NCBI GenBank assembly: GCA_944326495.1
Contig: CALVEE010000049.1
Span: 1-5,490, forward strand
Origin: Candidatus Gastranaerophilales bacterium
Lineage (GTDB): Bacteria; Cyanobacteriota; Vampirovibrionia; Gastranaerophilales; Gastranaerophilaceae
Direction of reading: 5' to 3'
Length of the DNA: 5,490 bases
This document shows positions 1-4,828 of this stretch, in pieces. The notes below the pieces were generated by a model. It saw only the letters and a list, made by a program, of their open reading frames with translations, was not told where the DNA came from and made no database searches. The stretch's first letter is position 1. Each line of letters begins with the position of its first letter. The position numbers and the translations under genes were made by a program.

Positions 1-134
1 CTTCAACTGTTGACGCTTTATTAACTCGTGTAATGGGCGGAAACCAAGTTAAGATTATTTCTTGGTACGATAACGAAATGGGTTATTCTACAAGATTAGC
101 TGAAACAACTAAGATGGTTGCTTCTAAATTATAA
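1..134 (+). CDS. gap: Glyceraldehyde-3-phosphate dehydrogenase, C-terminal end (5' truncated by window)
   Basis: Only the last 43 codons are present (reading frame from position 3, stop TAA at 132-134). The peptide contains WYDNEMGYSTRL, the strongly conserved C-terminal signature of type I GAPDH; in this family the Asn and the Glu-x-Gly-Tyr-Ser stretch lie near the active site and NAD pocket. Upstream, STVDALLTRVMGGNQVKIISW matches the last strands of the catalytic domain. The enzyme is cytosolic and oxidises and phosphorylates glyceraldehyde-3-phosphate to 1,3-bisphosphoglycerate in glycolysis. The Cys/His catalytic region lies outside the window, so completeness and NAD versus NADP preference cannot be judged. 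A strong hairpin follows 20 nt after the stop, so this gene is the end of its transcript and is not obviously co-transcribed with tsaD. Confidence 0.95.
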   Translation, partial: STVDALLTRVMGGNQVKIISWYDNEMGYSTRLAETTKMVASKL

Positions 135-153
135 TTCGTATAACAAGAATTAT

Positions 154-187
154 ATAAACCCCGGTATTAATTAATACCGGGGTTTAT
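154..187 (+). terminator. Hairpin terminator after gap
   Basis: Two perfectly complementary arms, 154-170 and 171-187, contain AAACCCCGGTATTAA and its reverse complement. With a minimal loop of about four bases this leaves a stem of roughly 15 bp with a CCCCGG/CCGGGG core. The plus-strand tail is T-rich but interrupted (TTTATTTATT). This reads as an intrinsic terminator for gap. On the minus strand the flank is only weakly T-rich, so bidirectional termination is possible but less certain. Confidence 0.85.
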
Positions 188-198
188 TTATTCAAAAT

Positions 199-222
199 TA
201 TATTTGTACTATACTTTATATT
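199..222 (+). promoter_or_regulatory. Putative tsaD promoter, possibly giving a leaderless mRNA
   Basis: TATACT at 210-215 is a good -10 hexamer, but the -35 region 17 bp upstream (TTTATT, 187-192) is weak and overlaps the tail of the gap terminator. A start 7 nt after the -10 box would fall on or next to the A of the tsaD ATG at 223. No Shine-Dalgarno sequence lies in front of that ATG. The 12-mer TATACTTTATAT (210-221) recurs exactly at 4801-4812, upstream of the other complete plus-strand gene start, which supports a promoter role. Confidence 0.4.
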
Positions 223-1251
223 ATGGACAAGATAAAGAAAACATTATTAAGTGGTAAAACTGTTAAATTGGACAAAAATTCGCTTATTATGGCAATAGAA
301 TCAAGCTGTGATGAAACTGCCTGCGCTGTTGTTAAAGGCGGACGTGAAGTTATTGCAAATGTTGTTGCTTCACAAATTAAGGTACACGAAGAATACGGCG
401 GCGTTATTCCTGAAATTGCGGCTAGAGAGCACTTAGAAGCAATTAATATCGTAATTGATGAGACATTTAAACAAGCTGGTATAAAGGGGGATGATATTTC
501 AGCTTTTGCCGGAACTGTAGGCCCAGGGCTTGTCGGCTGTCTTTTAGTCGGATTAAATGCCGCTAAAACACTTGCACTTGCGTATGACAAACCTTTTATC
601 GGAGTAAATCATCTTAACGCACATTTAGCAGCAAACTTTATTGATACCACACTTGAACCGCCGTTTATCGCACTTCTTGTAAGCGGAGGTCACACTCAGA
701 TAATCAAAGTAGATTCATATTCTGATATGGAAATAATCGGTGAAACAATAGATGATGCCGTCGGTGAAGCTTATGACAAAGTCGCGCGTCTTATTGGACT
801 TCCCTATCCCGGAGGCCCTAAGCTTGATAAACTGGCTCAGGAGGGAAATCCGCATTCATTCAAGCTCCCGCAGGCAAAAGTCGGGAAGTATGATTTTAGC
901 TTTAGCGGACTAAAAACTGCGGTATTAAGACTGGTTAAGAGTTTTGACGGGAAAGATGTTCCTATTAAAGATATATGCGCAAGTTTTCAGGAGTGTGTCT
1001 CTGAAACGCTTTTAAGAAAAGTTAAAGCGGCGCTTGAGGAAACTGGCTGCAGACAAGTTGTTTTAGCGGGTGGTGTTGCTGCTAATTCCGAAATTAGAAG
1101 AAAAATCTTTAACCTCAAAAATGAAGGGTATGATGTTTATGCTCCCATAATGAAATATTGCACAGATAACGCTTCAATGGTCGCAGCTTCAGCTTTTTTC
1201 TTCAATAATACTTTTGATAACATAGATGTTGAAGTTTTTTCAAGAGCTTAG
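223..1251 (+). CDS. tsaD: tRNA N6-adenosine threonylcarbamoyltransferase TsaD
   Basis: The 342-residue product is the Kae1/Qri7/TsaD-family ATPase. With TsaB and TsaE it transfers threonylcarbamoyl from TC-AMP to A37 of ANN-decoding tRNAs in the cytosol. Visible motifs are AIESSCDET (24-32), IPEIAAREHLEAI (62-74), GPGLVGCLLVGL (100-111), the HxxxH metal-binding pair H130/H134 in VNHLNAHLAA, LLVSGGHTQI (151-160), GETIDDAVGEAYDK (173-186), PYPGGP, DFSFSGLKTA, LAGGVAANSEIRRK (281-294) and CTDNASM with the third metal ligand D315. Length is normal for the family. The start at 223 adds about 20 residues before the usual MxILAIESS beginning. The internal ATG at 289 would cut into the first beta strand, and the frame is closed by a TAA at 172-174, so 223 is the best start although it has no Shine-Dalgarno. 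The 3' end overlaps the convergent minus-strand gene by 4 nt. Confidence 0.97.
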   Translation: MDKIKKTLLSGKTVKLDKNSLIMAIESSCDETACAVVKGGREVIANVVASQIKVHEEYGGVIPEIAAREHLEAINIVIDETFKQAGIKGDDISAFAGTVGPGLVGCLLVGLNAAKTLALAYDKPFIGVNHLNAHLAANFIDTTLEPPFIALLVSGGHTQIIKVDSYSDMEIIGETIDDAVGEAYDKVARLIGLPYPGGPKLDKLAQEGNPHSFKLPQAKVGKYDFSFSGLKTAVLRLVKSFDGKDVPIKDICASFQECVSETLLRKVKAALEETGCRQVVLAGGVAANSEIRRKIFNLKNEGYDVYAPIMKYCTDNASMVAASAFFFNNTFDNIDVEVFSRA

Positions 1252-1616
1252 AATTCATTTGAATGAATACCGTAGAGTTTTTGGGCTTCTATTGCACCTA
1301 TTTCATTTCGCAATTTCTTACCCATTATTCTGTAATCAGGAATGTAGGCTTTTGTAAATATTTTTACAATATCCAGAGGAGTATACTGATTCGGGAAATA
1401 ATCGACTATTCTTGCTCCGGTATTATCAATTTTTTTTAAAAAAACCCAATTATCTTTCGTAGGAATGAATTCGATTGTAAAATCAGCATTAGTATTTTTT
1501 TCAGCTTTTTCCACTAAATCCGTAGATATACGCTTTGGAATCGTTTGAAAAAATTTCTTATCAAGACCTTTTATTTTCATGCCAAAACTTATTGATTGAT
1601 TATTCGCTATATCCAT
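1248..1616 (-). CDS. Uncharacterised 122-residue protein with N-terminal SISFGMKI motif
   Basis: I do not recognise a functional family. The protein begins MDIANNQSISFGMKIKG and continues as a soluble, Lys/Ile-rich alpha/beta sequence without signal peptide or membrane segment. A likely beta strand pair surrounds ADFTIEFIPTKDNWVFLKKI. The C-terminal third (DIVKIFTKAYIPDYRIMGKKLRNEIGAIEAQKL) looks helical and basic. The start at ATG 1616 is chosen over an in-frame GTG at 1622 because AAAGG (1628-1624) sits 7 nt before the ATG but only 1 nt before the GTG. It is the last gene of the minus-strand block, 47 nt after murI, and may be co-transcribed with it. An AT-rich gap with a TATAAA-like box could also supply a local promoter. 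Short proteins with an N-terminal 'x-FGM-x' stretch seem familiar to me from gut Cyanobacteriota (Gastranaerophilales); this is recollection, not a match. The stop overlaps the tsaD stop region by 4 nt. Confidence 0.8.
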   Translation of the reverse strand: MDIANNQSISFGMKIKGLDKKFFQTIPKRISTDLVEKAEKNTNADFTIEFIPTKDNWVFLKKIDNTGARIVDYFPNQYTPLDIVKIFTKAYIPDYRIMGKKLRNEIGAIEAQKLYGIHSNEF

Positions 1617-1663
1617 ACACACACCTTTCTAAAAATACTAAAACAAATAATTTATAAAATTGC

Positions 1664-2479
1664 CTAATTATTAAGATTTATTACATTTGGTAATTTATTT
1701 ATTTTATAGAAAATCTTTGAATGTTCAACAAAGTTTTGCGGATTAGCACTCACATAGATATTTTCTTCCGAGCTTTCGATTTCTTGACTTAACATCCCCA
1801 AAGCTTTTAAGTCTTCGGCTATATATTCAACAAAAATCTCTGCCGGATCAATAAATAGTTCTTTAGTAGTAAAAGCGGCTAAAAGATCTAAAAGATACGG
1901 ATAATGAGTGCAGCCTAGAATAATCTTTTCCGGTTCAAATTTCATCATCTCTTCTAAATGAATCTTTATATCATTTACCGCAGAATCATCCTGATATCTG
2001 CCGGATTCTACAATATCAACCCAATTTGGACAGGGTATCTCTTTTATTTGCAAACCTTGATTATATTTTTTTAACTCTCTTGTATATACTGCTGAATTTA
2101 CTGTTGCCATGGTTGCAAAAACACCAATTTTCTTTATATTTTGTGTAGCTATAACCTGCGCACAAGATTGAATTATCGGATATATCTTGAAATCATATTC
2201 ATTCTTTACAGTATCGTACGCTTGGGCTGAAGATGTGTTGCAGGCAATTACAACAGCTTTCACATTTTTTTCTTTATAAAAATTCAGAATACCTCGTGCA
2301 TATCCAATAAGCTCTTCTCTTGATTTGTTTCCGTACGGTAAATGTGCTAAATCGCCGAAATAAAGTGTATTCTCATTGCGTAAAAGTTTTTTAAATTTTG
2401 AATAGACAGATAAACCGCCTACTCCGGAATCAAAAAAACCTATTGGTCTGTTATTTAGATTGTGATTTGATGTACTCAA
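1664..2479 (-). CDS. murI: Glutamate racemase MurI
   Basis: This 271-residue cytosolic, cofactor-independent racemase of the Asp/Glu racemase family converts L-glutamate to D-glutamate for the second residue of the peptidoglycan stem peptide. The two catalytic cysteines are both present: C80 in ACNTSSA and C190 in LGCTHYPYL. The N-terminal FFDSGVGGLSV carries the conserved acidic residue D17, and FGDLAHLPYGNK (41-52) and GVFATMATVNSAVY (119-132) are further family signatures. Length is normal. The start codon is TTG: minus-strand GAGGG (2489-2485) lies 5 nt upstream, and no ATG or GTG occurs in frame before FFDSG. The first 29 nt overlap the end of the amidase gene, so translation is probably coupled and both are in one operon. 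Pairing with an AMIN amidase resembles, as I recall, a cyanobacterial arrangement. Confidence 0.96.
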   Translation of the reverse strand: MSTSNHNLNNRPIGFFDSGVGGLSVYSKFKKLLRNENTLYFGDLAHLPYGNKSREELIGYARGILNFYKEKNVKAVVIACNTSSAQAYDTVKNEYDFKIYPIIQSCAQVIATQNIKKIGVFATMATVNSAVYTRELKKYNQGLQIKEIPCPNWVDIVESGRYQDDSAVNDIKIHLEEMMKFEPEKIILGCTHYPYLLDLLAAFTTKELFIDPAEIFVEYIAEDLKALGMLSQEIESSEENIYVSANPQNFVEHSKIFYKINKLPNVINLNN

Positions 2480-4352
2480 TTATACCCTCGGCTATTGCTT
2501 TTGCAGTCTTTTGTTTTCTCTTATCGGAAATAAGCTCTGCACGTTCTTCATCGTTTGATATAAATCCCATTTCAACTAATATTGCAGGGACTGTAGTATG
2601 ATTTATAACATAAAACTTGGATTTAACCAATCCTCTGTCTTTTGTATCAATTTCTTTGATTAAGTGTGAATGTACTATTTTAGCAAGATTGTTGCTGTAA
2701 TCATGGTAATAATGCGTCTCTATACCTTTTGGCTCGGTTGCGACAGCAGAATTAACGTGAATACTCACAAAAATTTCCGGCGCTTCATTTTCAGAGAACT
2801 CAACTCTGTCCTGAAGAGAAACATAACAGTCATCTTTACGTGTCATTGCAACCTTATAACCTTTAGTTTTTAATATTGAAGCTACACGTTCTGAAACATC
2901 AAGAGTAATATCTTTTTCATTAATACCATCTCTTATTGCACCATAATCTGTTCCTCCGTGCCCGGGGTCTATTACAACCTTACCCTTTTCAGAAGGCTTC
3001 TTAATTACAGCCTTTTCATCGCTTTTATCTTTTATCCCCTGCTTAATAGTGATTTTTAATGCTTTGCCGTCTATACTCTGGTCAATTTTTACTATATCGG
3101 TTTTATTAAGTGCAATAGAGCCTCGAACCCCTATTTGAGGGAGTAAAGACATTGTGTACGGCTTATAGTAAGTATTATTAAACGTCTTAATTAAATCCTG
3201 TTCATTATAACTTTTGACATTAAACATATACATATTAAGAGAGTCATCGGTTCTTATTATTGAATGAACAACAGGCGCTGTAAATGATAATATAAGTTCA
3301 TTGGTCTTACTGTCAATTTTTCTTACAAATGCTTTATTTATATTTGATACAGTACTTACCAGACTTGTGTGTTTAAGCTTATCTGAATTTATAAAGAATA
3401 ATGACTGGGAATCTGCTGAAAAAACAGGAATATATTTTTCTGCATCATCAGAATTTACAACAACTCTTGCTTTATTGTATTCAAATTGCCCGATTTTTAC
3501 TGTATCTTTGCAGCTTCCGTCAGAACAGAGCTTAAACTCCTTATTCCGCAGCTCCTTTTCTACATATGTATTGGGAAGATCAATAACAGCGCGTTTAGGC
3601 TCTGTCAAACAAAATGTTTTGTTAGCAGTTATCTGACCGATACCGTTAATTAAAAAGCCGTTATTTTTAACATGAACACTATTTACATGATACTTTGTCC
3701 GCAGCTTCAAACTGGATGATAAATCAATAGAAATAACAGAATCAAATGTTTTTCCGTCAGAATTGCTTAGTGTAGAATTCTCAAAAGCCTGCTGGATATC
3801 TGCTATTACAGATGATGGCATATTTGAGCTAACAGCCGTATTAATAGGCACTTTTTGTACAGCTTGGGAATTTACCGCAATACTTGAATAGGCAAGGTTC
3901 TGCGGATTATCATCATACACGGTGTTAAAATAATCATTCATAATCTGCGGAACTGAACACCTTACAATAAGATATCCGTTTAAATAAAACAGAGAAACCC
4001 TCGATACATCAAAACCCTCGTCAAAAGTTACAACGGCTCTCACAACATCCGGCTCTGTCGTAAACTGCGACAAACGGATTTCTTTAATACTGCTTTTTTC
4101 AAAAACCAGCTGCTGCTTATCGCCGATTAAAACCGCATTTTCTATATCGAAATAAATTCTGTTCGGATTTTGCAATTTAGAGATTTTAAACTCTTTTTGC
4201 ACACCATCCGGTGATTCAATAGTATTAATAAAAATTAAAGAAGATGAGTCATCATAATTCATCGACATAATCTTAGACGGCTCTGCACTGCAGGGCAGAG
4301 AACCAAAAATAAGAAATATAAAGCTTATTATTAGAAAAAATATTCTCTTCAT
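2451..4352 (-). CDS. amiC: Secreted N-acetylmuramoyl-L-alanine amidase with AMIN domain (AmiC-like)
   Basis: The 633-residue product is a zinc amidase of the Amidase_3 family that cleaves the bond between MurNAc and L-alanine in peptidoglycan. Residues 1-23 form a Sec signal peptide (KR, hydrophobic run, CSA cleavage), pointing to a periplasmic enzyme. Residues 31-133 fit an AMIN domain (NPNRIYFDIENA, then RLSQFTTEPDVVRAVVTF). After a Ser/Asn-rich linker (about 134-205), residues 223-322 repeat the AMIN pattern (EPKRAVIDLP, then KIGQFEYNKARVVV), and 338-437 look like a third beta-rich unit. A charged linker (438-457) leads to the catalytic domain, 458-633. Its zinc ligands are H465 (DPGHGG), E479 (NEKD) and H532 (SIHVN), with catalytic E594 (VEMGFISN). 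All are intact. AMIN domains in known amidases target septa or the cell wall, suggesting a division role. No good Shine-Dalgarno precedes the ATG; the signal peptide fixes the start. It heads the murI operon. The symbol is by analogy. Confidence 0.93.
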   Translation of the reverse strand: MKRIFFLIISFIFLIFGSLPCSAEPSKIMSMNYDDSSSLIFINTIESPDGVQKEFKISKLQNPNRIYFDIENAVLIGDKQQLVFEKSSIKEIRLSQFTTEPDVVRAVVTFDEGFDVSRVSLFYLNGYLIVRCSVPQIMNDYFNTVYDDNPQNLAYSSIAVNSQAVQKVPINTAVSSNMPSSVIADIQQAFENSTLSNSDGKTFDSVISIDLSSSLKLRTKYHVNSVHVKNNGFLINGIGQITANKTFCLTEPKRAVIDLPNTYVEKELRNKEFKLCSDGSCKDTVKIGQFEYNKARVVVNSDDAEKYIPVFSADSQSLFFINSDKLKHTSLVSTVSNINKAFVRKIDSKTNELILSFTAPVVHSIIRTDDSLNMYMFNVKSYNEQDLIKTFNNTYYKPYTMSLLPQIGVRGSIALNKTDIVKIDQSIDGKALKITIKQGIKDKSDEKAVIKKPSEKGKVVIDPGHGGTDYGAIRDGINEKDITLDVSERVASILKTKGYKVAMTRKDDCYVSLQDRVEFSENEAPEIFVSIHVNSAVATEPKGIETHYYHDYSNNLAKIVHSHLIKEIDTKDRGLVKSKFYVINHTTVPAILVEMGFISNDEERAELISDKRKQKTAKAIAEGIIEYIKSQSK

Positions 4353-4389
4353 CTCTAATAAGGCTTACGCCCCCAAATCCTTAATCAAA

Positions 4390-4418
4390 ATTTTAACAAA
4401 AATCTTACAAAAAGTAAA
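4390..4418 (-). promoter_or_regulatory. Sigma70-type promoter of the amidase-murI operon
   Basis: On the minus strand, TTTACT (-35, 4418-4413; 4 of 6 to TTGACA) and TAAAAT (-10, 4395-4390; 5 of 6 to TATAAT) are separated by exactly 17 bp. The predicted start, near 4383, gives a leader of about 30 nt before the ATG at 4352. The promoter lies downstream of the terminator at 4458-4491, so the amidase operon appears to be separate from the small upstream gene. Confidence 0.6.
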
Positions 4419-4457
4419 CGAAAATATAGCGCAGCAGCAAGCCCACTACATTTACCC

Positions 4458-4491
4458 AAAAAATAAAGCTTGCTAACCCAGGCAAGCTTTA
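4458..4491 (-). terminator. Rho-independent terminator of the 42-codon gene
   Basis: Minus-strand TAAAGCTTGC (4491-4482) pairs perfectly with GCAAGCTTTA (4473-4464) around an 8-nt loop, and six consecutive T follow at 4463-4458. The T tract on the minus side sets the direction. It lies about 40 nt after the stop of the small minus-strand gene and before the amidase promoter. Confidence 0.85.
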
Positions 4492-4530
4492 GAATTTAAC
4501 GAGAGAAAGAGAGAATTATAACAATAAAAA
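4492..4530 (-). other. CU-rich 3' UTR of the small gene
   Basis: Between the small gene's stop and its terminator, the minus strand contains TTCTCTCTTTCTCTC (4515-4501), a 15-nt tract of pure pyrimidine. As RNA it would be unstructured, immediately 5' of a terminator hairpin, and complementary to purine-rich GAGAG/AGAGA sites such as ribosome binding regions. This is a layout seen in some regulatory RNAs; that role here is inference. Confidence 0.4.
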
Positions 4531-4659
4531 TTATCCGTTTATTAACCTATCAAGTTCATAAATCTTATATACAAGAGCTTCTGTCTGTTCTTTGAACCAA
4601 AGAGCAAAAAGTTTTAATTCGTCTCGAAAACTGTAACATCCCGGCCACATTGAATACAT
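4531..4659 (-). CDS. Small uncharacterised protein, 42 residues
   Basis: A 42-codon reading frame runs from ATG 4659 to a TAA at 4533-4531. It begins MYSMWPGCYSFRDELK and ends in YELDRLING. Reality is supported by a strong AAGGAG Shine-Dalgarno (4672-4667) 7 nt before the ATG, a candidate promoter upstream, and a clean Rho-independent terminator downstream, forming a complete monocistronic unit of about 225 nt. The product has a short aromatic, Pro/Gly/Cys head (WPGCY, residues 5-9) followed from about residue 12 by one predicted amphipathic helix with hydrophobic positions L15, F18, W21/F22, L29, I33, L36 and I40. It lacks a signal peptide and is not hydrophobic enough for a clear membrane span. 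I recognise no family. It is divergent from the long gene at 4829. A helix-mediated protein-binding or membrane-surface role is only a guess; a dual-function RNA is also possible. Confidence 0.72.
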   Translation of the reverse strand: MYSMWPGCYSFRDELKLFALWFKEQTEALVYKIYELDRLING

Positions 4660-4687
4660 AACATTACTCCTTATTAATTATCTTCAC

Positions 4688-4715
4688 ATTATCTATAACG
4701 GCATTTTTTTGAAAA
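4688..4715 (-). promoter_or_regulatory. Candidate promoter of the 42-codon gene
   Basis: On the minus strand, TTTTCA (4715-4710; 4 of 6 to TTGACA) is followed after 16 bp by GATAAT (4693-4688; 5 of 6 to TATAAT), within TATAGATAAT. The start would be near 4681, leaving about 9 nt before the AAGGAG ribosome binding site. The region is very AT-rich, so chance matches are possible; the fit to the gene's position raises confidence. Confidence 0.5.
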
Positions 4716-4735
4716 ACTTTAGGGGAAAAAAGAAT

Positions 4736-4769
4736 ATTGTTACAAAACTTTATGAACTTTTGTAACAAT
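4736..4769. promoter_or_regulatory. Perfect 12-bp inverted repeat, candidate operator in a divergent intergenic region
   Basis: ATTGTTACAAAA (4736-4747) and TTTTGTAACAAT (4758-4769) are exact reverse complements separated by 10 bp (CTTTATGAAC). The site lies between the minus-strand 42-codon gene and the plus-strand gene at 4829. Its centre is about 60 bp upstream of the predicted plus-strand start and about 70 bp upstream of the minus-strand start. No T tract follows on either strand and the stem is AT-rich, so a dimeric regulator site is likelier than a terminator. The binding protein is unknown. Confidence 0.55.
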
Positions 4770-4795
4770 TAGTGATAAGCCTGAAATCCGGCCTT

Positions 4796-4828
4796 TGCTA
4801 TATACTTTATATATATGAGGTATTTAAG
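4796..4828 (+). promoter_or_regulatory. Extended -10 promoter and ribosome binding site of the gene at 4829
   Basis: TGC followed by TATATA (4796-4804) forms an extended -10 element, overlapping an alternative TATACT box (4801-4806). No convincing -35 is seen (CTGAAA at 4781-4786 is too close). TATACTTTATAT at 4801-4812 is identical to the sequence before tsaD. GAGG at 4817-4820 is a Shine-Dalgarno 8 nt before the ATG and decides the start at 4829. Confidence 0.5.

Noticed and set aside
17..21. Lipoprotein reading of the amidase signal peptide (GSLPC)
   Set aside because: Positions before the Cys are Ser-Leu-Pro, which do not fit a lipobox; signal peptidase I cleavage after CSA fits better. 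Coordinates here are residue numbers in the amidase.
289..291. Internal ATG as tsaD start
   Set aside because: It would remove the Leu-Ile of the first beta strand of the actin-like fold, and it has no better ribosome binding site.
216..590. 124-codon minus-strand open frame
   Set aside because: Antisense to the conserved N-terminal half of tsaD, with no family motif and no ribosome binding site; a shadow of tsaD.
1253..1268. ATTCAT-TTGA-ATGAAT hairpin at the tsaD convergent end
   Set aside because: Only six AT-rich pairs without a T run on either strand; it lies inside the coding end of the minus-strand gene and is too weak to call a terminator.
1617..1622. GTG at 1622 as start of the 122-residue gene (giving 124 residues)
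   Set aside because: AAAGG ends only 1 nt before it, too close for initiation; ATG at 1616 has 7-nt spacing.
2398..3636. Several plus-strand open frames (2398-2601, 2670-2873, 3301-3636)
   Set aside because: All are antisense to the murI/amidase genes, which carry full catalytic motifs; the sequences show no coherent protein features.
4736..4769. Inverted repeat as an intrinsic terminator
   Set aside because: The stem is AT-rich and no T tract follows on either strand; there is also no gene reading into it.
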